A DNA stretch of 25,191 bases from Carex sylvatica (GCA_964058845.1 CAXKVR010000442.1:1-25191), one strand, 5' to 3'; positions 10,225 to 19,699 are shown, counted from the first letter of the stretch. The notes: generated from the letters alone by a model not told the origin. Numbers and translations: made by a program.

Positions 10225-10389
10225 TGAAGGACGTAACTGTGAAGTCATATCCTTATTAGGACATCTCAAATTGAATCGGATATTGGTATGAAGGACGTAA
10301 CTGTGAAGTACCATTATTTGAGGAGATGAGAGACTAACAAGAGCTTATGGTCTAGGTAGCTAGGATGAAGGACGTAACTGTGAAGTCCG
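10225..10389 (+). repeat. Three identical 20-bp motifs in LTR A
   Basis: TGAAGGACGTAACTGTGAAG occurs exactly at 10225, 10289 and 10366, with spacings of 64 and 77 bp. In LTR B the matching positions (near 12945, 13012 and 13087) have diverged from one another, so the three motifs are more alike within copy A than between copies. Confidence 0.85.
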
Positions 10390-11113
10390 AATTACTTAGA
10401 CACGTTATTAATTCACGAAAGTGACCCTTAATGACATATTAGGTTAGAAACATCATCAAATCATACATGAATTTAAATAAATACCAAATAGATAGAATTA
10501 ACAAGGGATTGTAGATCGAATACCCCTAGATCTCCTTAACTTGAAAGCAAATCAATCTTTACTTTCTTTATTTTATTTACATTTGTTGTTTACAATTCCT
10601 TATTTTCGGGTATTGAACCCAACTTAGGATTACTTAAACAAACCCCCCAATTCTACTTTTATTGCACTTCTTTTTATTTTTATTATTTTCTAAAATTAAT
10701 TAATAAAGTCTAAACCTAGTAATTGTCCATATTTCCTGTGGATCGATACCCGATAATATACTACGCGGTAGGATTGTGCACTTGCAATCTGAACTGAAAG
10801 TGTATTTACGGTTAAAAGGTACAGCTTGCTGTACTGAAACTTTGTACTATATATTTTTGGTGCAACAAATACGGATACGGAACGGATAGTCCACGGATAC
10901 AGATTTGAATATGAATATAAAATGAATAATGGTCGGATAATTAAGATATATGAATTTTTAAGATACCAAATACTAATTATTAGACATAGAAATAATCATA
11001 ACTTTTTTTTATTAATTTATATATTACATTTAAATGATTATAAAAATTCTAATTTATTGAATGAAGTTATAAAAAATAAAAGGCTTAACATTAAGAATAG
11101 ATTAAATAGTATA

Positions 11114-11191
11114 GTTACTACAATATAATACAAATAAAATCTTAGTGGAGTGGTTACTACAATATAATACAAATAAAATCTTAGTGGAGTG
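11114..11191. repeat. 39-bp tandem duplication at the SINE head
   Basis: GTTACTACAATATAATAC starts at 11114 and again at 11153, and each unit ends in CTTAGTGGAGTG. The duplicated unit includes the first dozen bases of the tRNA-like segment downstream plus its left flank. Confidence 0.85.
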
Positions 11192-11270
11192 GTTAAAGGT
11201 TTTTCCTTGGCGCTAGGAGATCCCAAGTTTGAATCACGCCTCCTGCAGAAAAATTCACATTTGCGCTGGT
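11181..11270 (+). mobile_element. tRNA-derived SINE-like fragment
   Basis: TGGAGTGGTTAAAGG at about 11185-11199 resembles a tRNA-type A box, and AAGTTTGAATCA at 11225-11236 resembles a B box (consensus GGTTCGANTCC). Their spacing of about 35 bp fits an internal RNA polymerase III promoter. The segment CTTGGCGCTAGGAGATCC between them and CCTCCTGCAG after them resemble plant SINE heads. It is not a functional tRNA, because I see no acceptor stem or anticodon arm that folds. The 3' end of the element is not defined. Confidence 0.6.
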
Positions 11271-11511
11271 GTATTCCCAAGATTTTTGCATTGATGATAG
11301 GATATCCTATTTTAATTAAAGCATTTATAGTTTTAAGATTGGAAATACACGAAAAAGAATTGGAAATCCACGAAAAGAACAAAGGTTACAATGTTTTTAA
11401 TTAAAGATTCAAAAAAGTAATTAAGAGAATATGTGGATAAAATATTACAAATGCAGATAAAAGAGTGATTGAAGAGATCTATCTCCTTCTATCCAAATCA
11501 AATCGACTTTT
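11271..11511. other. Non-coding DNA between SINE fragment and LTR B
   Basis: It may hold the SINE tail and the remainder of the hAT-like element. GGAAATACACGAAAAAGAAT and GGAAATCCACGAAAAGAAC form a short imperfect direct repeat near 11340-11380. No gene is seen. Confidence 0.35.
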
Positions 11512-11683
11512 GATAAGCATAAATTATATATATATTCGATCTAGTTTTCATCATAAAATAACGTCAAATATCTTGTATTTTGAACATAAAGAGAATAGAA
11601 TACACCTAGAATCAAGTTACTGCATTTGTTTGGTTTTAATTTGCAGGAAATAAAGAAAAATGAAGAAAAACAAAGAAAAATGT

Positions 11684-12240
11684 CCAGTGCGGACGCATGG
11701 TTTACGATATGGTCGTAATGAGTACTTAGATGGATTTCTGGACGCGCGCCAATTTTAAAAAGGTATAATAAGCTATTTATCAAAATCCGTGCGGACGCAC
11801 GGATATCGATGCATACGTACTCTGGTCGAACAGAAAAAGTCCGAGCCCAGCAGAACTGCAAAAATGGAGTCTGAACTTAAAACGGCCACAACTTTTGACT
11901 CGTAACTCCGTTTTGGACATATGACCACTTTTCGGAAAGCCAACGAGAAGATCTACAATCTGAGAAAATAAAAAATGAAATTTGGGATCCAGTGCGGACG
12001 CACTCAGGGCCAGTGCGGACGCACTCAGGGCCAGTGCGGATGAGCTCAGCCGCACTTAACACTTAGTCGATTTCAGCAACTTCAGAAAAGCACAGAACTC
12101 ACCCGTAGTGCGGGTCATCCATCCACAGTGCCACCCGCACCCAGAGAAATTTGCAGAAGTTCAGGAAGTTAAATAAGGAAACTTAAACCCAGTGCGGGTG
12201 AGGCCACACGCAGTGCGGATGCACTCCATCCGCAGTCAGC
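11684..12240. promoter_or_regulatory. CpG-rich palindrome cluster in LTR B U3
   Basis: GTGCGGACGCA-type palindromes occur near 11687, 11790, 11991, 12012 and 12215, with GTGCGGGT...ACCCGCAC variants between. Two copies of CAGTGCGGACGCACTCAGGG are in direct tandem at about 11990-12030 with a diverged third. The cluster sits upstream of the TATA box, as in LTR A. Confidence 0.6.
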
Positions 12241-12400
12241 CAAAAATAGCACGGTTTCTATATTTAGCACACCAGGAACGCGTTTTAAGAGCCAAAATTA
12301 CACATACTTGTCTGGCAAGCAATGTAAACAGAGCACCCACTACTCCACTAACCCCACTCACATCATAACCATGCCTCTGGATTGAGCATAGCCGGGGGGT

Positions 12401-12407
12401 TATAAAA
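12401..12407 (+). promoter_or_regulatory. TATA box of LTR B
   Basis: TATAAAA follows a GC-rich CCGGGGGG and is at the position matching the LTR A box. A CT-rich leader follows. Confidence 0.65.
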
Positions 12408-14581
12408 TGAGGGGTTAATTCTCATCCAAGATCCATCTTCAATCTCATTCTCTCTCTTTACACACACACACTTAGCGATAAATTCTGGAGTAAGGAAAGC
12501 TTTCAAGTAAGGAGAAGAAGGATTTTCTGAGCAAGATTCGGCAAGATAGAGGTCTTTGATTTGTTAAAGGGTGTAATCATTTCTTTTATTTCATTTCTTC
12601 TTATTTTGCCAATTTGTGTAATGGATCTCTCCAAGAGGGAGTAGTTCTCTCTCTAGGGGTTTAGGTAATGCATGAACTTGTTTAATTCTATTTTATTTGG
12701 TTATTTGCTTTTATTATGATTGTTTTATGGGATTTGATTGATAATTTCTGTGATTTAATAGTTTGTGTTAATTACATAGTTAGTACTTGAATTGTAGTAT
12801 CCCGTTTTAGTTTCAAAAGAACTAAAATTGACTGTGATCAATAGGATAATACCTAATTATGAATGCAAAATATCCTAGGTTTTCATTAAGATTCTAACCA
12901 ATTTAATCTAAGCCGGAACTACAGAAATTAAGATTAGGGACTTGATGAAGGACCTAACCGTGAAGTCAAACCCTAATTAGGACATCTCAAATCAAATCGG
13001 ATATTGGTATCATGAACTTAATTGAGAAGTACCAATACTCGAGGAGATGAGAGACTAACAAGAGCTTATGGTCTAGGTAGCTAGGGTGACGAACCTAATC
13101 GAGAAGTCTGAATTACCTAGGTACATTATTAATTTATGAAAGTGACCCTTAATAACATATTAGGTTAGAAACCTCGTCAAATCATACATGACTTCAAGCA
13201 AATACCAAATAGATAGAATTAGCAAGGGATTGTAGACCAAAGACCCCTAGATCTCCTCAACTTGAAAGCAAACCAATATTTCTTTCTTTTATTTTATTTA
13301 CTTTAATTGTTTAAAACTCTTCTCTTTCGGGTATTGAACCCAAAAATTAGGAATTGTTAGAACAACCCTAATACAACACTCCAATTCAAGGTGTTTGGAG
13401 CATTCTAGTAGTGTACCTATATGACAAGATAATAGGGCATTTACAACCCAAATACAACACTCCAATCTAAGGTGTCTGGGGTACTCTAGTAGTGTACCTA
13501 TATAGCAAGATAATAGGACATTTACAACCCTAATACACAACTCCAATTGAAGGGGTTTGGAGCAGTCTTGTAGTGTCTCTATAGGGCAAGATAATACGAC
13601 ATTTACAACCCTAATACAACACTCCAATTGAAAGTAGTTTCTTTATATGACGAGATAATAAGGCATTTACAATCCTAATACAATACTCCAATTAATGGTG
13701 TTTGGAGCACTCTAGTAGTGTTTTTATATGGCAATAGGACATTTGAAACCCTAATACAACACTCTAATTGAATGTGTTTGCAGGACTCTAGTAGTGTCTC
13801 CAGTTGGCAAGAAAACAACGCAATTACAACCATAATAAAACACTCCAATTAAAGGTAATTGGGGAACTCTAGTAGTTTCTCTATATGACAAGATAATTAG
13901 GGATTTACAACCTCAATACAACACACCAATTGATGGTGTTTCAATCACTCTAGTAGTATCTCTATATAGCAAGATAATAGGACATTTACAACCCAAATAC
14001 AACACTCCAATTGAAGGTGTTTGGAGTACTCTAGTAGTGCTTTTATATGGCATGATAATAGGGTATTTACAACCTTAATACAACACTCCAATTGAAGGTG
14101 TTTGGATCATTCTAGTAGTGCCCTATATGGAAAAATAATTGGGAATTTACAACTCAAATACAACACTCCAATCTAAAGGTCTGGAGCACTCTAGTAGTGT
14201 ACCTATATAGCAAGATAATAGGGCATTTGCAACTTTAATACACAACTCCAATTGAAGTTGTTTTGAGTACCCTAATACAACACTCGAAATCAAGGTATTT
14301 GGAGGACCCTAGTAGTTTCTCTATATGGCAAGATAATAGGGTATTTGCAACCCTAATACAACACTCCAATTGAAGGGGTTTGGAGGGCTCTAGTAGTGTC
14401 TCCATTTTGTAAGATAATAGGGCATTTACAATCCAAATACAACACTCCAATTGAAGGTGTTTGGAGCACTCTGGTAGTGTCTATGTATGGCAAGATAATA
14501 GGACATTTACAACCCTAATACAACACTACAATTGAAGCTTTTTGGAGCACTCTAGTAGTATACCTATATGGCAAGATAATG

Positions 14582-15180
14582 GGGCATTTACAACCCTAAT
14601 ATAACACTCCAATTGAAGGTGTTTGGAGAACTTCGTGTCTCTATATGGCAAGATAATATGGTACTTACAACCCTAATATAACACTCCAATTGAAAGCATT
14701 TGGAGTACTCTAGTAGTGTCTCTATATGGCAAGCTAACATGGCATTTATGACCCTAAGACAACACTCCAATGGAAGGTGTTTGGAGAACTCTAATAGTGT
14801 CCCTATATGTCAAGCTAATAGGGTATTTAGAACCCTAATATATTACTCCAATTGAAGGTGTTTGGAGCACTCTAGCAGTGTCCCTATATTGCATGATAAT
14901 AAGGCATTTACAACCCTAATACAACACTCCAATTGAAGGTGTTTCGAGCACTCTAGTAGCGTCTCTATATTGCAAGATAATGGGGCATTTCAACCCTAAT
15001 ATAACACTCCAATTGAAGGTGTTTGGAGAACTTCGTGTCTCTATATGGCAAGATAATATGGTATTTACAACCCTAATATGACACTCCAATTGAAAGCATT
15101 TGGAGTACTCTAGTAGTGTCTCTATATGGCAAGCTAACATGGCATTTACGACTCTAAGAGAACACTCCAATCGAAGGTGT
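14582..15180. repeat. Five-unit higher-order duplication in the satellite
   Basis: The block starting GGGGCATTT at 14582 recurs at 14982, about 400 bp later (five units). Both blocks share rare variants: the shortened GAACTTCGTGTCTC (14629 and 15029), then GAAAGCATTTGGAGTACTC, then AAGCTAACATGGCATTTA. Shared rare variants show a segmental duplication within the array. Confidence 0.85.
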
Positions 15181-16140
15181 TTGGAGCACTCTAGTAGTGT
15201 CTCCATATGACAATATAATATGGTATTTACAATCCTAATACAACAGTCAAATGGAAGGTGTTAGGGGCACTCTAGCAGTATTTCGATATGGCAAGATAAT
15301 AGAGAATTTGCAATCCTAATACATCACTCAATTGAAGGTATTTGGAGCACTCTAGTAGTGTCTCCATTTGGCAAGATTACATGACATTTACAATCCAAAT
15401 ACAACACTCCAATTGAAGGTGTTTGGAGCACTCCAGTAGTGTCTCTATATGGCAAGACAATTGGACATTTACTATCGTAATACAATAGTCTAATTGAATT
15501 TGTTTGGAGCACTCTAGTAGTGTCTCCAGATGAAAAATAACAGGGCATTTACAACTCGAATACAACACTCCAATTGAAGGTGTTTGGAGCACTCTGGTAG
15601 TGTCTCTATAAGGCAGTATAATAGGGCATTTACAATCCAAATACAACACTCCAATTAAAGGTGTTTGAAGCAATCTAGTAGTGTCTCCAGATGGCAATAC
15701 GATAGAGCATTTTGGAGTACTCTAGTAGTGTCTCTATATGGCAAGCTAACATGGCATTTACGACCCTAATACAGCACTCCAATTGAAGGTGTTTGGAGCA
15801 CTCTAGTAGTATAGCTATATGGCAAGATAATATGGCATTTACAACTCTAATACAACACTCCAATTGAAGGTGTGTGAATAACTCTAATAGTGTCTATATA
15901 TGGCAAGCTAATAGGCCATTTACAACCCTAATACAACACTCCAGTTGAAGGCGTTTAGAGCACTCTAGTAATGTCTCTATATGGAATAATTGGACATTTA
16001 CTACCCTAAGACAGCACTCCAAATGAATGTGTTTGGAGCACTCTAGTAGTGTGCCTATTTGGCAAGATAATTGAGAATTTACAACACTGGTACAACACTC
16101 CAATTGAAGGTGTTTGTTGCAGTCTAGTAGTGTCTCTGTA

Positions 16141-17050
16141 TGGCAAGATATTATGGCATTAACAACCCTAATACAACACTCCAATTAATGGTGTTCGGAG
16201 CACTCTAATAGTGTCTCTATATGGCAAATAGAACATTTACAACCCTAATACAACACTCCAATTGAAGGTGTTTGGAGCAATCTAGTAGTGCTCCAGATGG
16301 CAATATAATAGAGCATTTACAGTCCAAATACAACATTCTAATTTGAGGTGTTTGGAGTACTCTAGTAGTATCTCTATATAGTAAGATAATAGGACATTTA
16401 TTATCCTAATACAACACTATAATTGAATGCGTTTGTAGCATTCTAGTAATGTCTATATATGACAATATAATATGGCATTTACAACCATAATATAACACTC
16501 GAATTGAAGGTGTTTGGAGAACTCTAGTAGTTTCTCTACATGGCAAGATAATAGAGTTTTTACAACCCTAATATAACACTCCAATTGAAGATGTTTGGAG
16601 CACTCTAGTAGTATCTCAAGATTGTAAGATAATATGGCATGTACAACCCTGATACAACACTTCAATTGAAGGTGTTTGGAGCACTCTAGTAGTGTCTCTG
16701 TATGGAAAGATATTAGGGCATTAACAACCCTAATACAACACTCCAATTGATGGTTTTCGGAGCACTCTAATAGTGTCTATATCTGGCAAATAGGATATTT
16801 ATAACCCTAACACAACACTCCAATTGAAGGTGTTAGCACTCTAGTGGTGTCTACATATGGCAAGATAGTAGAACATTTACAGTCCAAATACAACACTTTA
16901 ATTGGAGGTGTTTGGAGTACTCTAATAGTATCTCTATATAATAAGATAGTAGGACATTTATTATCCTAATACAACACTCTAATTGAATGCGTTTGTAGCA
17001 TTCTAGTAATATCTCTATATGACAATATAATATGGCATTTACAACCCTTA
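16141..17050. repeat. Seven-unit higher-order duplication in the satellite
   Basis: The block from TGG at 16141 recurs from 16703, an offset of about 560 bp or seven units. Shared rare variants include GATATTA(T/G)GGCATTAACAA, ACATTTACAGTCCAAATAC, GGACATTTATTATCCTAATA and GCGTTTGTAGCATTCTAG (16430 and 16990). Confidence 0.85.
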
Positions 17051-17739
17051 ACACTCCAATTGAATGTGTTTGGAGCACTCTAGTAGTGTCTCTATGTGGC
17101 AATATAATAGGGCATTTACAGCCCTAATACAACACTCCAATTGAAGGTGTTTGGAGCACTCTATATATCAATATAAGAGGGTATATGCAACCATTATACG
17201 ACACTCAAAATGAAGGTTTTTGCAGCTCACTAATAGTGTCTCTAGATGGCAAGAGAAGAGGAAAGTTACACCCCTAATACAACATTCCAATTGAAGTTAT
17301 TTGCAGCACACTTATAGGGTTTCAAGATGGAAAGAGAAGATGGTAGTTGTAACTCTAATACAAGACATCAATTGTAGGTCTCTGCGGCACACTAGTATAG
17401 TGTCCAGATAACAAGAGTAGAGGGTAGTTGCAACCCTAATACAACACTCCAATTGAGGGTCTTTTCAGCACACTAGTAGTATCTCAAGATGTCAAGAGAA
17501 GATGATAGTTGCACATACAACACTTCAATTGATGTTATTTGCAGCAATCTAGTGGTGTGTCAAGGTGGAAAGAGAAGATGGTAGTTGCCACTCTAATGCA
17601 ACACTCCAATTGATGGTGTTTGAAGCACTCTAGTAATGTCTCCATATGTAAAGTGAAGGGGGTAGCTGCAACTCGAATACAACACTCAATTGAAGGACTT
17701 TGCATCACTCTAGTAGTGTCTCCATATGCATGATTTCTG

Positions 17740-18364
17740 CAGGGGGGGGGGGGGGCAGAAATTGGGTTCAAATAGCATATCAGGTTCAAATCCATGGGCT
17801 ATTCGGTACTATATAAAAAAATATCTTAATCAAAACCATTTAACTAAAGAAGAGTTTTCTCTAGTCATTGTGTTATATAAATCTCAAATTGAAATTTCCT
17901 TAACAGCTCTAATAAGACAATAACTATGTAGTGCAAAATGGTCTCTGATGAATTGTATATTTTTTACTTCTAAGCAAATCCATTTATTTGGTATGATATA
18001 TAATCTTTCATATTTAATTTCTAGATAAATATTGAAAGAAAGGAAATTTGCTTTTATTTTTAGGAAAGTTATATATGAAATGGAAAGTTAATCAAATATT
18101 TTTGAGGGAAGTTAATCAACTTTTCTTTTTTCACAGAAATTAAATATAAGAAGTTATATATGAAATGATTCTAGAAAATGGCAAGTTTTCTTCTAAGCAA
18201 CTTTCTTCTTCATTTCTTCAATTATCTTCCACCAGTAACAATGGTTTCAGAGAGGGGCAAGTTTATTTTTAGAGGGATGACAAATAAAATCAGACCCTTT
18301 TTTTCTAAAATTCAGGGAGGGGCAGTTGTCTCCCCCCTCCTCCCTAGAACAAGCTGGGTCCCTG
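17740..18364. mobile_element. Insert in the satellite, possible hAT Tip100-like remnant
   Basis: This 0.6-kb segment is unrelated to the satellite and interrupts it. It starts with CA plus a 14-G run (17742-17755) and ends with a C-rich block and GCTGGGTCCCTG (18353-18364). CAGGG...CCCTG ends and inner G-rich and C-rich tracts resemble decayed plant Tip100-type hAT elements, whose ends read CAGGGGCGGA. No 8-bp target duplication is seen. Instead, the same 20 bp of satellite (ACTCTAGTAGTGTCTCCATA) is present on both sides, at 17707-17726 and 18365-18384. The interior is AT-rich with no coding frame. The family call is tentative; the existence of the insert is clear. Confidence 0.45.
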
Positions 18365-18607
18365 ACTCTAGTAGTGTCTCCATACGGTAAGAGAAGATGG
18401 TAGTTGCAATTTCAATGGGACACTCAAATTAAAGGTTTTTGAAACTCTCTAGTAGTGTCCTTGTATGGAGAGAGAAAATAGTAGTTGCAACCATAATACG
18501 ACACTCCAAATAAAGGTCTTTACAGCACACTAATAGTGTCTTTAGATGGCTAGAGAAGAGCGTAGTTGCAACCCAAATACAACACTCCAATTGAAAGCAT
18601 TTGCGGA
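18365..18607. repeat. Satellite continuation, about 3 units of the right-edge subfamily
   Basis: Units carry AGAGAAGATGGTAGTTGCAA and CACTCCAAATAAAGG variants, matching the subfamily left of the insert. The array ends within a unit after GAAAGCATTTGCGG near 18607. Confidence 0.85.
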
Positions 18608-19195
18608 GGCCTCTATATTGAGACTGCATGACCAATTGGTAGCCTTCAGTCTTTGAGGCAGCAGTGACATTTGACGGTCTGGGTAGATTTGAAATTCTCC
18701 AAAAAAAAAAGAGTGTTTTGTTTTATTTATTTTTATTATGGCATAAATAAAAATTTCGGGACTAAACAAGTATCAAAATTTCGGGACTAATTTTTATTGT
18801 CTTTTGTTTAATGTGAAATTTCGTTAAGGGATGTCAAAATGAATGTCAAAATATTATATATTAATGCAGACAAAACAATTAAGATCACATTTAATTATTT
18901 ACTTTTTTTAAGCTTCATATTGATTAAACAATATGTAAAGAAAATATAGAGACATGAAATACCAAAGGATGATACTACTTGAATTGTTTTCTCGTTATTT
19001 ATTACATTTATTATAACAGAGAATCAAAACATGTTTTCGTATGCAAAATTGGGGGACATTCTCTTGTTTAATTAAATATCTTACAAATTAACATAAAATA
19101 AGAATTGTTGTTTTGTATTCTGATAAAAAAGGAGATCAAATCATTCAACTCATAAATATTCACAAGAAATCATTTATCCAAATTTGAAATTTGTG
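18608..19195. other. Non-coding DNA, no gene seen
   Basis: Positions 18608-18700 have balanced base composition and end in a short oligo-A run (about 18702-18711), which could be the 3' tail of an unrecognised retroposed fragment. A direct repeat AAATTTCGGGACTAA lies at about 18751 and 18777. The remainder is AT-rich with nothing recognisable. Confidence 0.4.
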
Positions 19196-19205
19196 ATATG
19201 TCGGT

Positions 19206-19613
19206 GAGATGGGCTTGATGCATTGCAATGTATAGCTTTCTTTGTACATTGGACTATAGATCATGTGATTCAAAGTCCAAATAACCGATCCAAACCGTTC
19301 ATCTTGTTGTCCATATTAATATGTGTTTGGAGATCAAATTTTATATATTTTTAAAAAAAATTACTAATTTTTTAGATTTATTGAAAATTGCTGTTTTCAG
19401 ACAAATCTGGACCATAAAAAAAACAACGATATTTAATAAATCTAAAAAAATAGTAAAAAAAATTCAAAAAAATGTAAAATTTGGTCTCCAAACACATATT
19501 AATATGGACAACAATATGAACGGTTTGAATCGATTATTTGAACTTTGAATCACGTGATTTATAGTTCAATGTACAAAAAAGACTATACATTGTAATGTAC
19601 CGTAGCCCATCTC
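19206..19613. mobile_element. Foldback MITE with 10-bp target duplication
   Basis: The 408-bp element is almost wholly an inverted repeat with arms of roughly 190 bp around a small loop near 19398-19417. The ends are GAGATGGGCT and the inverted form AGCCCATCTC. The arms match through long blocks, including CCATATTAATATGTGTTTGGAG and its inverted copy near 19490-19510. A perfect 10-bp duplication ATATGTCGGT flanks it at 19196-19205 and 19614-19623. A 9 to 11-bp duplication and foldback form point to a Mutator-type MITE. It has no coding capacity; the A-rich open frame across it is meaningless. A transcript would fold into a long hairpin. Confidence 0.92.
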
Positions 19614-19699
19614 ATATGTCGGTATCTCAATATGGTGTTTAGGAGGTTTTTTGTTGTTGAAGGATTAACAAAAATAGCTTTCTCGGAAAAAGGTGAGAC

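Larger units (their letters stand above)
8955..10867 (+). mobile_element. Solo LTR A, Athila-like Gypsy type, 1.9 kb
   Basis: The copy begins TGATAAGCAT and ends GGTGCAACA, so it has TG...CA ends. Perfect 5-bp duplications AATAC flank it at 8950-8954 and 10868-10872. No primer-binding site, polypurine tract, gag or pol lies beside it, so it is a solo LTR left by recombination. It aligns with two partial copies (11512-13362 and 24240-25191). In order it holds a U3 with GTGCGG palindromes (9120-9460), a TATA box (9612-9620), a CT-rich leader, and a tail with CTGTGGATCGATACCCG and ATTGTGCACTTGCAATC near 10735-10790. That tail wording resembles the 3' LTR region of plant Athila/Tat Gypsy elements; the family name rests on memory of such LTRs and no internal domain confirms it. 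Confidence 0.88.
8808..11511 (+). mobile_element. hAT-like element, left end only, split by a solo LTR
   Basis: TAGGGGTGAAAACGG at 8808-8822 resembles the terminal inverted repeat of many plant hAT elements. It is followed by many GGATACGGA-type subterminal repeats on both strands (8822-8950). The same words resume at 10873-10910, right after the solo LTR and its target duplication, showing that the LTR landed inside this element. No CACCCCTA right terminus is found before the second LTR at 11512, so the right end is lost or outside this stretch. No transposase is recognised. The true extent past about 10920 is uncertain. Confidence 0.5.
11512..13362 (+). mobile_element. LTR B, same family as LTR A, 3' end missing
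   Basis: It begins TGATAAGCATAAATTATAT, exactly like A and C, after the flank ACTTT. Similarity to LTR A runs through the TATA box (12401), the CT-rich leader and the phrase GGGTATTGAACCCAA at about 13329, then stops at about 13362 where the 81-bp satellite begins. About 220 bp of the LTR 3' end is missing and is not found right of the satellite. It carries a block at 11874-11960 (AACGGCCACAACTTTTGACT and following) that is shared with LTR C but absent from A. No polypurine tract precedes it and no internal retrotransposon sequence follows. Confidence 0.88.
13363..17735. repeat. 81-bp satellite array, about 54 units
   Basis: Units carry the words ACAACACTCCAATTGAAGG, TGTTTGGAGCACTCTAGTAG, TGTCTCTATATGGCAAGATA and ATAGGGCATTTACAACCCTA. 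Anchors such as AACACTCC at 14441, 14522 and 14603 show an 81-bp period, with single units ranging from about 75 to 82 bp. Divergence between units is moderate and indels are common. Positions 13363 to about 17160 are one subfamily; from about 17161 to 17735 the middle of the unit changes to AAGAGAAGATGGTAGTTGCA. Because 81 is divisible by three, long open frames appear on the minus strand with a 27-residue repeat (LECCIRVVNALLSCHI followed by ETLLECSKHLQ). Two minus-strand frames are open at once, so I take these as by-products of composition. Confidence 0.95.

Noticed and set aside
11181..11260. Functional tRNA gene
   Set aside because: A and B box-like words are present, but no acceptor stem or anticodon arm can be formed; a SINE fragment fits better.
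13363..17160. Telomere-like repeat, because each unit contains ACCCTAAT
   Set aside because: The plant telomere word is CCCTAAA in direct tandem; here a near-match occurs only once per 81 bp.
13298..17795. A family of minus-strand genes encoding Cys-rich 27-residue repeats
   Set aside because: The open frames track the 81-bp satellite period, two frames are open at once, units carry frequent indels, and there are no promoter, splice or start-site signals.
19321..19548. Lys-rich 75-codon open frame
   Set aside because: It spans the centre of the foldback MITE and is a product of its A-rich arms.
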